Position numbers and translations under genes: made by a program
Notes under the pieces: generated by a model
What the model was told of the DNA's origin: nothing
Seen by the model: the letters and a program-made list of their open reading frames with translations, nothing else
The model's database searches: none
Shown: one piece after another, positions 8,812-17,101 of the stretch
Layout: each line of letters begins with the position of its first letter
How positions within the stretch are numbered: the stretch's first letter is position 1
Assembly (NCBI GenBank): GCA_963793645.1
Contig: CAWCAW010000004.1
Coordinates: 124,001 to 188,000, forward strand
Length of the DNA stretch: 64,000 bases
DNA from: CAWCAW01 sp963793645
GTDB taxonomy: Bacteria > Actinomycetota > Acidimicrobiia > Acidimicrobiales > UBA8190
Direction of reading: 5' to 3'

Positions 8812-10208
8812 GGTGCCGCTCTAGACGTCTGACCTCGCCTCGGCATGACCAACTCGATCTCGGTTCCCTGTTGCGGTTGGCTCCGGATGGTGACGATGCC
8901 GCCGTGACGTTGCACGCGGGCCCTAATCGACTGACTGATGCCTCGCCTGTCTTGGGCCACCGCGCCAGGGTCGAAACCCCTCCCCCGGTCGCGCACGAAC
9001 AGCGTTACCCGCTCGGATTCCACTTCGACAAATAGCGAGACGCTGCGCTCACCGGACCATTTGGCGGCATTGACCGCTGCCTCGCGCCCGGCTGCGCACA
9101 GCGCTTCGAGATCAGCGGTGAGCGGGCAGTCCCCAACGGCCACCGTCTCCACCGTGACCCCGTGAGCGGCCTCCACGTCGCGCTCGATCACGGCGATGGC
9201 CGCCGTCACGGTGGTGATGTCCCCGTCGAATGACCCCGGTGGACGGCCCTCGAACAACCACGCCCGCAGGTCGCGCTCCTGGGCGCGCGCCAGTCGCGTC
9301 ACCTCTCGCTGATCGCCGGCGGCGCGCTGGATGAGCGCCAAGGTCTGGAGCACGGAGTCATGGACGGCGGAGGCCACATCGGCACGTTCTTGGACGCGCA
9401 CTCGCTCTCTATGTTCTTCGGCCAGTTCTTTGACGACACGAGACCACCACGGGCCGAACACCACCAGGAAGCCGGCGATGACGACGGTGGCGCCGGCCAA
9501 TGCATCGAGCACAGCTCCGGTGGGGTGGCGCGACGCCACCAGGGCCCCGAGCCCAGCGCCGACCATGGCCACCCCCACCACGACGCGCGCCACCGTCGTA
9601 CGTCGGCGGCGACGACCCCGAGGCGCGAGGTCCGACGGGGTTCGAAGGATCAGGTCGCGTATATAGGCGCGCTCGTCGTCTTCGGCTCCCCGCCACACGA
9701 CAAGGAGGCCCCCCACGCCCAACGAGGCCGGCCACACGAACCTTGAGGCGATGCTTGTCCCGAGGGCATCGACGGTCAGGCACAACGCCAGCAGAGCAAC
9801 AGCCAGGGCGAGGACGAGCGTGACCGTGCGCCGATCAGTGAAGGCACGCTGGATGATGGCGAAGTCGTCGTGTGGTCGAGGAATGAAAAGCCACAACAAG
9901 ACGTACAGCGCCAGCCCCGTCCCCCCACCGATGGTCAGCAATACGAACACCACGCGCACCACGGTGGCGTCGAGCCCCAATCGGGCTGCGATCCCCCCCG
10001 CCACCCCTCCCACCATGCGGTCGGCGGTGCTGCGCCGCAGCGGCCCGGGTTGCCGGGGGGCGCGCCACCAGGCCCGCTGGTGACGAGGAGCAGGTTCGTC
10101 GGCAGCAGGCGGCGGCGAGGCCGATGGCGGCGGCGTGGGTGGTAGGGGTGCGGAGTCGATGATGTATCGATGATCCCATGACGCGCTCGCTTCAACCACG
10201 GGGATCAC
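8808..10208 (-). CDS. PspC-domain sensor histidine kinase (NarL-partner type)
   Basis: Up to 466 residues. After a Pro-rich N-terminal stretch, a PspC-like domain lies at about 55-115 (RMVGGVAGGIAARLGLD, then a hydrophobic helix). Further helices are near 130-150, 158-172, 207-225 and 236-255. A HisKA_3-type dimerisation box carries H283 in SAVHDSVLQTL, followed by an ATPase domain with DRGRGFDPG. The first possible start is GTG 10208, with GTG 10199 an alternative. PspC fused to a kinase is a known actinobacterial arrangement for sensing envelope stress. Divergent from another PspC gene. Confidence 0.9.
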   Translation of the reverse strand: MIPVVEASASWDHRYIIDSAPLPPTPPPSASPPPAADEPAPRHQRAWWRAPRQPGPLRRSTADRMVGGVAGGIAARLGLDATVVRVVFVLLTIGGGTGLALYVLLWLFIPRPHDDFAIIQRAFTDRRTVTLVLALAVALLALCLTVDALGTSIASRFVWPASLGVGGLLVVWRGAEDDERAYIRDLILRTPSDLAPRGRRRRRTTVARVVVGVAMVGAGLGALVASRHPTGAVLDALAGATVVIAGFLVVFGPWWSRVVKELAEEHRERVRVQERADVASAVHDSVLQTLALIQRAAGDQREVTRLARAQERDLRAWLFEGRPPGSFDGDITTVTAAIAVIERDVEAAHGVTVETVAVGDCPLTADLEALCAAGREAAVNAAKWSGERSVSLFVEVESERVTLFVRDRGRGFDPGAVAQDRRGISQSIRARVQRHGGIVTIRSQPQQGTEIELVMPRRGQTSRAAP

Positions 10209-10256
10209 CCCCGACGTGCACCGGCCGTGTTCAGGGGAGATTCGGGGTCATCCCTG

Positions 10257-11339
10257 ATGTCGCTCCGGCCTCTCGCCCTTGATGATGGCGCCATGGAACC
10301 TCCCTACGGCATCCCGGATATCCCAGCTACACCTCCCCCACCCGACACCACGCCACCTGACCGCACCGCACCCGGCGCTGACCCAACGGGCGGGGCTGAC
10401 CCAACCGGCGAGGCGGCGGCACTTGGCGCCACGGCGGGACCCGAACACACCGAGCCGCGCACGCTGCAGCGCGACCTGCGCCGCCGGATCATCGGTGGGG
10501 TCGCAGCCGGGATCGGCGAGTACCTGGGCATCGACCCCGCCATCGTGCGGGTGGCCTTTGTCGTGCTCGCCGTCTTCGGCGGATCGGGTGTCTTGCTCTA
10601 CATGGCGGCATGGTTGCTCATCCCGTCCAACCACTCGGGACGCAGCGTGGCCCAGGAGTGGGTGCTGCACCCTCCCCCGCGCCGGAGCCTGGTGGTGTTC
10701 GTCATCGGCTCGGTGCTGGCCCTGGTGGCGCTGTCAGACCTGTTCTCTTCGGGTCCGTGGTGGCCGCATTGGGATGGCGGCTTCGGGTTCTTCCTCGCCC
10801 TGGCCGCCTTGGTGGCCGTCGTGGTGCTCATGGGAGGAAATCGTGGCAATGGCTTTGGCCGGTCCCGGCTGCACTGGCTCGTCGTCAGCGTGCTCGTCGT
10901 CATGGTGGCGGTGGCGACGGTGGCGGCCGCCACCGTGTTCAGCGTCGAGGCCATAAGTGGCGTGCCGCTGCGCGGCGGTATCGGGCTGAGCGAGTGGCAC
11001 CCCGCCTCCACCTCTCAGGTCAAGGCGCGCTACCAACTGGCCATGGGAAACCTCGTCGTCGACCTGAGCGAGGTCGACTTCAGCCGAGGGACCACCGACA
11101 TCAAAGCCACCGTGGGCATTGGGCGGGTCCTCGTCGAGTTGCCACCGGGCCCCGCTGTGAACGTGACCGCCCACAGCGGCCTCGGTGGCCTGCAAATCTT
11201 TGGACAGAACAACGGCGGGTTCGATTCCGACCAGACGACGCAGTCCAACGGCATAGGGGGGTCACCGGGTCATAGCGCCCGCATCGTCGTTGATGCCGAA
11301 GCCGGCGTGGGTCAGGTCCAAGTCATCCGAGCCGCGTGA
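10257..11339 (+). CDS. PspC-domain membrane protein with LiaF-like C-terminal domain
   Basis: About 360 residues. A disordered Pro/Thr/Ala-rich segment is followed by a PspC domain (RRIIGGVAAGIGEYLGID, then VLLYMAAWLLIP) near 80-140. Three further hydrophobic helices lie at about 150-225. The last 130 residues form a beta-rich domain (KARYQLAMGNLVVDLSEVDF) like the LiaF/DUF2154 adhesin-type domain. In Firmicutes LiaF keeps its kinase silent; the divergent PspC kinase suggests a similar inhibitory role, which is inference. Start uncertain: ATG 10257, ATG 10293 or GTG 10227. Confidence 0.85.
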   Translation: MSLRPLALDDGAMEPPYGIPDIPATPPPPDTTPPDRTAPGADPTGGADPTGEAAALGATAGPEHTEPRTLQRDLRRRIIGGVAAGIGEYLGIDPAIVRVAFVVLAVFGGSGVLLYMAAWLLIPSNHSGRSVAQEWVLHPPPRRSLVVFVIGSVLALVALSDLFSSGPWWPHWDGGFGFFLALAALVAVVVLMGGNRGNGFGRSRLHWLVVSVLVVMVAVATVAAATVFSVEAISGVPLRGGIGLSEWHPASTSQVKARYQLAMGNLVVDLSEVDFSRGTTDIKATVGIGRVLVELPPGPAVNVTAHSGLGGLQIFGQNNGGFDSDQTTQSNGIGGSPGHSARIVVDAEAGVGQVQVIRAA

Positions 11340-11358
11340 CCGGCGGCACAACCACACA

Positions 11359-11400
11359 CGCGACAAAGGGCCGACCGCAGCGGGCCGGCCCTTTGTCGCG
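11359..11400. terminator. Strong bidirectional hairpin between convergent genes
   Basis: A perfect 15-bp stem (CGCGACAAAGGGCCG at 11359-11373 with its complement at 11386-11400) and a 12-nt loop lie 20 nt after the PspC gene and 29 nt after the convergent peroxiredoxin gene. The bases after it on the plus strand are TTAAAAAAG, so there is no good U-tract for rightward transcription; on the minus strand the run of T's precedes the stem. Confidence 0.75.
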
Positions 11401-11428
11401 TTAAAAAAGACGTTCTGCGTAAGGCGTT

Positions 11429-12064
11429 TTACCTGTTGGGTTGAGGGGTAACCCGGAGGTAGGGCTTGAGCGCCTTGAAGCCCTTGGGGAACTTGGTCTT
11501 GGCGTCCTCGTCGGAGACGGCGGGGACGATGATGACGTCCTGACCATCCTTCCAGTTGACCGGCGTCGCCACTTGGTAGTCAGCGGTCAGCTGCAGCGAG
11601 TCGAGAACGCGCAGAACCTCGTCCACGTTACGACCCGTCGACGCCGGGTACGTGATGGTGAGCTTTACCTTCTTGTCCGGACCGATGATGAATACCGAGC
11701 GCACCGTGGCGGTGTCGTTGGCGTTGGGGTGGATCATGTCGTAGAGGTCGGCCACCTTGCGGTCGGGGTCCCCGATGAGCGGGAAGTTCAGTGCCGAGCC
11801 TTGGGTCTCCTCGATGTCACCCTTCCACCCGTTGTGGGACTCCACCGAGTCAACCGAGAGGCCGATGAGCTTCGTGTTGCGCTTGTCGAACTCTCCCTTG
11901 GCCTTCGAGAAGGCACCGAGCTCGGTGGTGCACACCGGGGTGAAGTCCTTGGGGTGCGAGAACAACACGCCCCACGAGTCACCCAGCCACTCATGGAAGT
12001 TGAGCGTGCCGTCGGTCGTCTCGGCCGTGAAGTCAGGGGCGATGTCGCCCAGGCGGACTGCCAT
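11429..12064 (-). CDS. 1-Cys peroxiredoxin (Prx6-like)
   Basis: 211 residues from ATG 12064, preceded by a strong AGGAGG. Reduces hydrogen peroxide and organic hydroperoxides in the cytoplasm. The peroxidatic cysteine is C45 in HPKDFTPVCTTELG; the extended C-terminal half (VNWKDGQDVIIVP, then KGFKALKPYLRVTPQ) is typical of the Prx6 group and differs from AhpC. The reading frame is open far upstream, but that extension is a shadow of the opposite-strand crotonase. Confidence 0.95.
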   Translation of the reverse strand: MAVRLGDIAPDFTAETTDGTLNFHEWLGDSWGVLFSHPKDFTPVCTTELGAFSKAKGEFDKRNTKLIGLSVDSVESHNGWKGDIEETQGSALNFPLIGDPDRKVADLYDMIHPNANDTATVRSVFIIGPDKKVKLTITYPASTGRNVDEVLRVLDSLQLTADYQVATPVNWKDGQDVIIVPAVSDEDAKTKFPKGFKALKPYLRVTPQPNR

Positions 12065-12220
12065 GTTGATCCTCCTACATTCGCGTCGCTGCGAATCTCG
12101 GTCTTCTGCTTGTCGCTCGGGAGTGTACCGGGGCGCCACGCAATTGTCGACCCAGTCAGTCGGCTTTAAGCCCCGTGATGGGCAGTAAGGGAGGCGAGAC
12201 CTCTGGGAGAATGCCTCGCC

Positions 12221-13030
12221 ATGGACACGCCTCTCTCCCCCGAGCACTCCGTGGTGGTCACCCAAGACGGCCCCGTCACCATCGTGACCATCTCCCGGCC
12301 GCAGCGGCGCAACGCCGTCGACTCGCATACGGCCACCGCGCTGCTCGAGGCCTTCGTTTCGTTCGACGCCGACGACAGCGCCTCGGTGGCCATCCTCACC
12401 GGCGCCGGGGGCTCGTTCTGCTCCGGGGCTGACCTCAAGGCGCTCGAGGCCGGAGACAAACGGCCTGTCCACGAGGACGGGCCGGGGCCCATGGGACCGA
12501 CGCGCCTCGACCTCGGCAAGCCGGTCATCGCGGCCATCGAAGGGCCCGCGGTGGCCGGCGGTCTCGAGCTCGCCTTGTGGTGTGACCTGCGCGTGGCGGC
12601 CACCAACGCCGTGCTCGGTGTCTATTGCCGCCGCTTCGGTGTCCCGCTGGTGGACGGGGGAACCGTTCGGCTCCCCCGGCTCATCGGCCACAGCCACGCC
12701 ATGGATCTCATCCTCACGGGGCGAGGTGTGGCCGGCCCCGAGGCGATGCACATGGGCCTGGTCAATCGCCTCAGCCGGCCCGGCCACGCGTTGGCCGATG
12801 CCCTCGAGTTGGCCCATGCTCTGGCTGCCTCACCGCAGCTGTGTATGCGCAACGATCGGCGTTCGGCCCTGGCCCAGTGGGGACTCGACGAAACCGAGGC
12901 CATGGTCGTCGAAGCCCACCTCGGGCGCGCCACCATCGCCAGCGGGGAAACCCTCGCCGGGGCCCGGCGCTTTGCCGAGGGGGCGGGACGCCACGGCCGC
13001 GACGTCGCGCCCCCAGCACCGCCCACGTGA
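12221..13030 (+). CDS. Enoyl-CoA hydratase / isomerase family protein
   Basis: A 269-residue crotonase-fold protein. The CoA-binding and oxyanion-hole segments are GAGGSFCSGADLKAL and EGPAVAGGLELALWCDLR. The catalytic Glu positions of true hydratases are not both evident in RRFGVPLVDGGTVRLPRL, so the exact reaction (hydratase, isomerase or hydrolase) is open. The ATG is preceded by GAGAAT-like and GGGAG sequences. The stop overlaps the GTG of the downstream HAD gene. Confidence 0.9.
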   Translation: MDTPLSPEHSVVVTQDGPVTIVTISRPQRRNAVDSHTATALLEAFVSFDADDSASVAILTGAGGSFCSGADLKALEAGDKRPVHEDGPGPMGPTRLDLGKPVIAAIEGPAVAGGLELALWCDLRVAATNAVLGVYCRRFGVPLVDGGTVRLPRLIGHSHAMDLILTGRGVAGPEAMHMGLVNRLSRPGHALADALELAHALAASPQLCMRNDRRSALAQWGLDETEAMVVEAHLGRATIASGETLAGARRFAEGAGRHGRDVAPPAPPT

Positions 13031-13743
13031 GCAATCCGGACACGCCGACGCCGACGCCGACGCCGGTCAGCCCAGCCGTGGCCGCCTTCGACTTCGACGG
13101 GACTCTTACCCACGGCGGCAGCGTGTGGAGGTTCCTCGCCGCCATGGTCGGCCCTCGACGGGTGGTGCTGGCCGGGTTGTCGCTGCTGCCGCGCTTCATG
13201 CTGGGTGCGGTCCTCGGTGGCAGGTGGACCGATGACGCCAAAGAGGCGTTGTTCGTGCGCACCTTGGCCGGCCTGGACGCCGCTGTCGCCGCCGAGCGCG
13301 CCGCGGTGTTCGGACGTTCGCATTACCAACGCCGCGCTCGAGAGGACGTGCGAAGCAGGCTCGAGTGGCACCGCCGTCACGGGCACCGGCTCGTCATTGT
13401 TTCGGCCTCACCCGAGAGCTACATCGAGGCGGTGGGCCGGGAGTTGGGCGTCGATGGCGTCTTGGCCACGCGCCTGGCGGTCGCCCCCGACGGCCGGCTC
13501 ACCGGGCACTACGAGGGACGCAACTGCCGCGGCAGCGAGAAGCTGGCCCGGCTGCGGGCGTGGATGGCGGACAACCTCGACGCGCCGGCGTCGGAGTTGT
13601 GGGCCTACGGGAACAGCGCCGGAGACCGGGCGCTGCTGCACGCCGCCGATGTCGGCGTCAATGTGGGAGCGCTGGGCCGGGCCGGTACGCTGCGCCGGTT
13701 TCGGCGCCTTGGATCCGTGGCCGGTGACCGGGCCGGGGACTAA
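13027..13743 (+). CDS. HAD-IB family hydrolase (phosphoserine-phosphatase-like)
   Basis: 238 residues from GTG 13027, overlapping the crotonase stop (GTGA). Motif I is FDFDGTLTHGG (D22, D24), motif II includes IVSASPESY and the C-terminal motif is AYGNSAGDRALL. Cap and core order match the HAD-IB subfamily, which includes SerB-like and lyso-phospholipid phosphatases often found with acyltransferases. N-terminal residues 5-16 are a Thr-Pro repeat. Substrate unknown. Confidence 0.9.
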   Translation: MSNPDTPTPTPTPVSPAVAAFDFDGTLTHGGSVWRFLAAMVGPRRVVLAGLSLLPRFMLGAVLGGRWTDDAKEALFVRTLAGLDAAVAAERAAVFGRSHYQRRAREDVRSRLEWHRRHGHRLVIVSASPESYIEAVGRELGVDGVLATRLAVAPDGRLTGHYEGRNCRGSEKLARLRAWMADNLDAPASELWAYGNSAGDRALLHAADVGVNVGALGRAGTLRRFRRLGSVAGDRAGD

Positions 13744-13753
13744 CTCACCGCCG

Positions 13754-15880
13754 TCAGGACGTGGCCACACCGTCGACGAGATGTCCGCTGAAGTTCGACA
13801 CGACACTGTCCGGGTCCCCGAATTGGGGCGCATCGCCGAACGGTACGGCCCTCCCCCCCGCCGTGACGATCAGATATCCCAACCCATCGGCGCTGGGGAT
13901 GATGGCGACCGCGGTGCCCCGCACGCCGTCGCCGGGCAACGACCCTTCGTAGGGGGCGTCACCGAGGGCGAACACTCCCCCGTCGGCGGCCACCAACCAA
14001 TAACCGCCGTCATTGGGGGTGGCCGCCATGGCCACGATGGGCTCGGTCAAGTGAATATCGCCCAACGACCCGTGGTAGGCGGCGTCGCCGAAGGAGAAGA
14101 TGCCGCCGTCAGACGCCACCGTCCAATAGCCACCGTCGTCGTTGGTGGCCGCCATGCCCACCATGGGCTCGTTGAGATGGGCGCCGCCCATCGAGCCGTG
14201 GAAGTTGGCATCGCCGAAGGAGAAGATGCCGCCGTCAGAGGCCAAGGTCCAATAGCCACCGTCGTCGTTGGTGGCCGCCATGCCCACCATGGGCTCGTTG
14301 AGATGGGCGCCGCCCATCGAGCCGTGGAAGTTGGCATCGCCGAAGGAGAAGATGCCGCCGTCAGAGGCCACCGTCCAATAACCACCGTCGTCGTTGGTGG
14401 CCGCCATGCCCACCATGGGCTCGTTGAGATGGGTGCCGCCCATAGAGCCGTGGAAGTTGGCGTCGCCGAAGGAGAAGATGCCGCCGTCGTTGCCCAGCAA
14501 CCAGTATCCCGCCACGCCGCCGCTGGCCTCGTTGGTGACCTCGAACCAGTCCGACTGCACGTTGTCACCGGAGAACTGCGCGGCGAACTGGTCACCGGTG
14601 AGGGTGACGCTCCCCGCCGTGCCGATCAGCGTCATCTCCTGCACGCGGCCGCCATAGTCGCCCAGTCCGTTGCGCTCGGTCACCTCGACCGAGGAGAGCG
14701 TGCCGATCTGGGGGTAGGCCGCCGCCATGGCCGACACCGGCACGGTGGCCTGCCAGGTGTGATGCGAATTGCAGGCCTGGGCCGTACAGATGGAGTCGCC
14801 TAAGTCGGGGACCGCCGCGAAGGTACCGCCGGCGGTGTAGCCACCCGTCGAGGACGAATACTGGGTGGTGGCCACCGTGCCGCCGGGCAAGAGCACCACC
14901 TGGTTGGCCGTGTCGGTGACCGCGGTATCAGCCAGTGCGTTCTCGTTGGCGATGCCCGGGTAGTACTGACACGCGGTGGAATCGCAGATGTCTGCGTAAC
15001 CGAAATAGCCCTGCAGTCCGCCGTACGAGCTCATGACGTAGGCGCGCACAGCCACTGCTTGTGCCTCGAGCTCCTGAAACCCTTCGGGCTCACCTTGGGC
15101 GCCTGTGCTCCCCAACGAACCCCAACTGACGGGGGACTCCGACGGGGTGACATCGGCGACGTACTGGCCCAGTGGCAACACGTTGACGGTACGGGCGTCG
15201 TCCGACGAGTTCACGGTCCCTTCGATGGAACCCCGCACCGAGATGTTGGTGGGCAGCTCACAGAGTTGGAGCACCTCGTTGGCCAGATTCCCGTCAGAAG
15301 GAAACGGTTCCGATCCGGGTGTCGCCTCAGGTGTGGTGGTGGTGGCGATCGGGCTTCCCCAGTTGCCGTTTCCCCCGCAGCCACCGGAGCTCGTGTAGAC
15401 CTCCCACTCGTCGCTCGACCCCGGGCTCTCGAGATGGAACAGCGCGCCCCAGCCGGCCGGTAGCGACTGGCCGTCGACGGTGAAGGCGGACTTCGAGCTG
15501 ACGATGACGTCCTGGGCGCCGTTCTCGGTGAGCGCCACCGTCACCGGCGTGGCGGCGTCGCTCCAGCCGTCGGGCAGATTCCCAAGGGCGGTACTGCCCC
15601 CCGCGCTGAGCGTGCCGTAGTAGGTCGACAAGATCTGCTGGTATGTCGATCCGCCCAGCGCATAACCGAGAGCGCCCCATTGCCCCATGCCGTGACCATG
15701 TCCCCACCCGTGGCCGGTCAGGGTGACAGTGGCATAAGGAAACGCGGCCGCCGGCCCTGATCCCGATACCACCACCAGCGCGCAGATGGCCACGGCCAGC
15801 GCGCCAGCGATGCAAGCGCGACTAGCCCGTTGAGCGGGCGCGACGAGACCAATGAGGTTGATGGGGCGGATGTGGCTCAT
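13754..15880 (-). CDS. Secreted SpoIID/LytB-domain protein with C-terminal 42-residue repeats
   Basis: 708 residues from ATG 15880. A signal peptide (CIAGALAVAICALVVVSG, cleavage near AAA-FPYA) leads to a SpoIID domain marked by GHGWGHGHGMGQWGA, then PLGQYVADVTPSE, AQAVAVRAYVMSSYG and QYSSSTGGYTAGG. SpoIID relatives cleave or bind denuded peptidoglycan glycan strands. From about residue 465 to the end are five or six 42-residue units, each with the core GGIFSFGDANFHGS. Such repeats probably form a beta-structured wall- or glycan-binding module; this is inference. It lies at the left border of the glycan locus, 136 bp from the divergent glycosyltransferase. Confidence 0.88.
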   Translation of the reverse strand: MSHIRPINLIGLVAPAQRASRACIAGALAVAICALVVVSGSGPAAAFPYATVTLTGHGWGHGHGMGQWGALGYALGGSTYQQILSTYYGTLSAGGSTALGNLPDGWSDAATPVTVALTENGAQDVIVSSKSAFTVDGQSLPAGWGALFHLESPGSSDEWEVYTSSGGCGGNGNWGSPIATTTTPEATPGSEPFPSDGNLANEVLQLCELPTNISVRGSIEGTVNSSDDARTVNVLPLGQYVADVTPSESPVSWGSLGSTGAQGEPEGFQELEAQAVAVRAYVMSSYGGLQGYFGYADICDSTACQYYPGIANENALADTAVTDTANQVVLLPGGTVATTQYSSSTGGYTAGGTFAAVPDLGDSICTAQACNSHHTWQATVPVSAMAAAYPQIGTLSSVEVTERNGLGDYGGRVQEMTLIGTAGSVTLTGDQFAAQFSGDNVQSDWFEVTNEASGGVAGYWLLGNDGGIFSFGDANFHGSMGGTHLNEPMVGMAATNDDGGYWTVASDGGIFSFGDANFHGSMGGAHLNEPMVGMAATNDDGGYWTLASDGGIFSFGDANFHGSMGGAHLNEPMVGMAATNDDGGYWTVASDGGIFSFGDAAYHGSLGDIHLTEPIVAMAATPNDGGYWLVAADGGVFALGDAPYEGSLPGDGVRGTAVAIIPSADGLGYLIVTAGGRAVPFGDAPQFGDPDSVVSNFSGHLVDGVATS
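14087..14488 (-). repeat. Near-identical 126-bp tandem repeats inside the SpoIID gene
   Basis: The word GCCGAAGGAGAAGATGCCGC recurs at 14087, 14213, 14339 and 14465, exactly 126 bp apart. The intervening sequence is almost identical (for example CCATGGGCTCGTTGAG at 14161, 14287 and 14413). Each unit encodes 42 residues in frame, so copy number could change without breaking the gene. A more diverged unit lies on the 5' side of this span. Confidence 0.93.
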
Positions 15881-16000
15881 GTTATCTGTAGCCACGTCCG
15901 TCTGGCGAACCTCGCGACCACTCGCCGTGGTGTTGTGGGCCTTTTGTCTTCCGGCCGAGACCGGGAGCCGCCATGCTCCAAAGGGGCGATAGCGACCCTT

Positions 16001-16006
16001 TACACT
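16001..16006 (+). promoter_or_regulatory. Candidate -10 element for a leaderless glycosyltransferase transcript
   Basis: TACACT ends 7 nt before the GTG at 16014, and no Shine-Dalgarno sequence separates them. No convincing -35 hexamer was found. Confidence 0.45.
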
Positions 16007-16013
16007 CCGCCTC

Positions 16014-17090
16014 GTGCGCGTTGACCAGGTCATCCCCATGCTGGCCAGCCGAGACGCCATTGGCGTCCACACCATGACGCTCACCGACGCGCTGCGCCGG
16101 GCCGGGATCGACTCCGACATCTACTACGGGGAGGTCGCTCCCGACGTCGCCGGCCGCGGCCGGCCGCTGGCCCAGCTGGGACGGGCCCAAAAGGACCGCT
16201 GGCTCTTGTACCAGTCCTCCATCGGGAGCCCGGTCTTCGAGATGATGGCGGCGCGCCCTGAGCCCAAGTTGGTCAACTACCACAACATCACCCCGGCTCG
16301 ATTGGTCGAAGCATGGGAGCCGCAGGTCGGCTACGAAGCGAGCCTGGGTCGATCCCAACTCGAGCGTCTGGCCGCCGACTGCCCGCTGGCGGTGGCGGAC
16401 TCGGCCTTCAACGAGACCGAGCTCGTGGCCGCCGGCTACGAGCACACCGCCGTCGTCTCGCTGCTCATCGACATGACCTCGACCGGCGCGGCCCCCGACC
16501 GCGCCGTGGCGGCGCGCCTCGCCGAGGCCAAGGCACACGGTGGGGCCGATCTCCTTTTCGTCGGCAAGGTGGCACCGCACAAGGCCCCCCACGACCTCAT
16601 CAAGATGCTGGCCGTCTATCGCCGTCTCTATGACCCCCAGGCGCGCCTGCACCTGGTGGGTGGCTTCTTCGGGCAGTACTACCGCAGCGCGCTGGACGCT
16701 TTTGTGGCCGACGCCGGGCTCGGCGACGCGGTGTCGATGGTGGGATCGGTCACCCCGGCCGCCATGGAGGCCTACTACCAAGGCGCCGACGCGTTCGTCT
16801 GCGCGTCGGACCACGAGGGGTTCTGCGTGCCCATCGTCGAGGCCATGGGACGGGGCCTGCCGGTGGTTGCCTACGGGTCGACGGCGGTGCCCGAAACCGT
16901 GGGCGACGCCGGCATCGTCCTACCCAACAAGGAACCGTTGTATTTCGCCGCCGCCGTGGCCAGAGTCATCGAGGACCGTGCCTTGCGGGCCCGCCTCGCC
17001 GCCGCCACGGCACGGCGGGTGGCGCACTACGCAGTCGGCCCCGCCAGCGAAAGGTTCGTGGCGCTCGTCAGCGATGCCGTGGGGGCCTGA
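16014..17090 (+). CDS. GT-B glycosyltransferase (family 4-like)
   Basis: A 358-residue cytoplasmic glycosyltransferase that should move a sugar from a nucleotide or lipid donor onto a glycan. The C-terminal GT4 donor site is clear: LLFVGKVAPHKAPHDLIKML near residue 178, then CASDHEGFCVPIVEAMGRG with the E-x7-E signature. N-terminal LVNYHNITP is shared with the convergent neighbour at 17102-18244, so the two are paralogues meeting tail to tail. The GTG start appears leaderless. Linkage and substrate cannot be told. Confidence 0.9.
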   Translation: MRVDQVIPMLASRDAIGVHTMTLTDALRRAGIDSDIYYGEVAPDVAGRGRPLAQLGRAQKDRWLLYQSSIGSPVFEMMAARPEPKLVNYHNITPARLVEAWEPQVGYEASLGRSQLERLAADCPLAVADSAFNETELVAAGYEHTAVVSLLIDMTSTGAAPDRAVAARLAEAKAHGGADLLFVGKVAPHKAPHDLIKMLAVYRRLYDPQARLHLVGGFFGQYYRSALDAFVADAGLGDAVSMVGSVTPAAMEAYYQGADAFVCASDHEGFCVPIVEAMGRGLPVVAYGSTAVPETVGDAGIVLPNKEPLYFAAAVARVIEDRALRARLAAATARRVAHYAVGPASERFVALVSDAVGA

Positions 17091-17101
17091 GCGACGAAAG
17101 T

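Noticed and set aside
12065..12817. N-terminal extension of the peroxiredoxin frame
   Set aside because: Shadow of the opposite-strand crotonase; ATG 12064 has AGGAGG.
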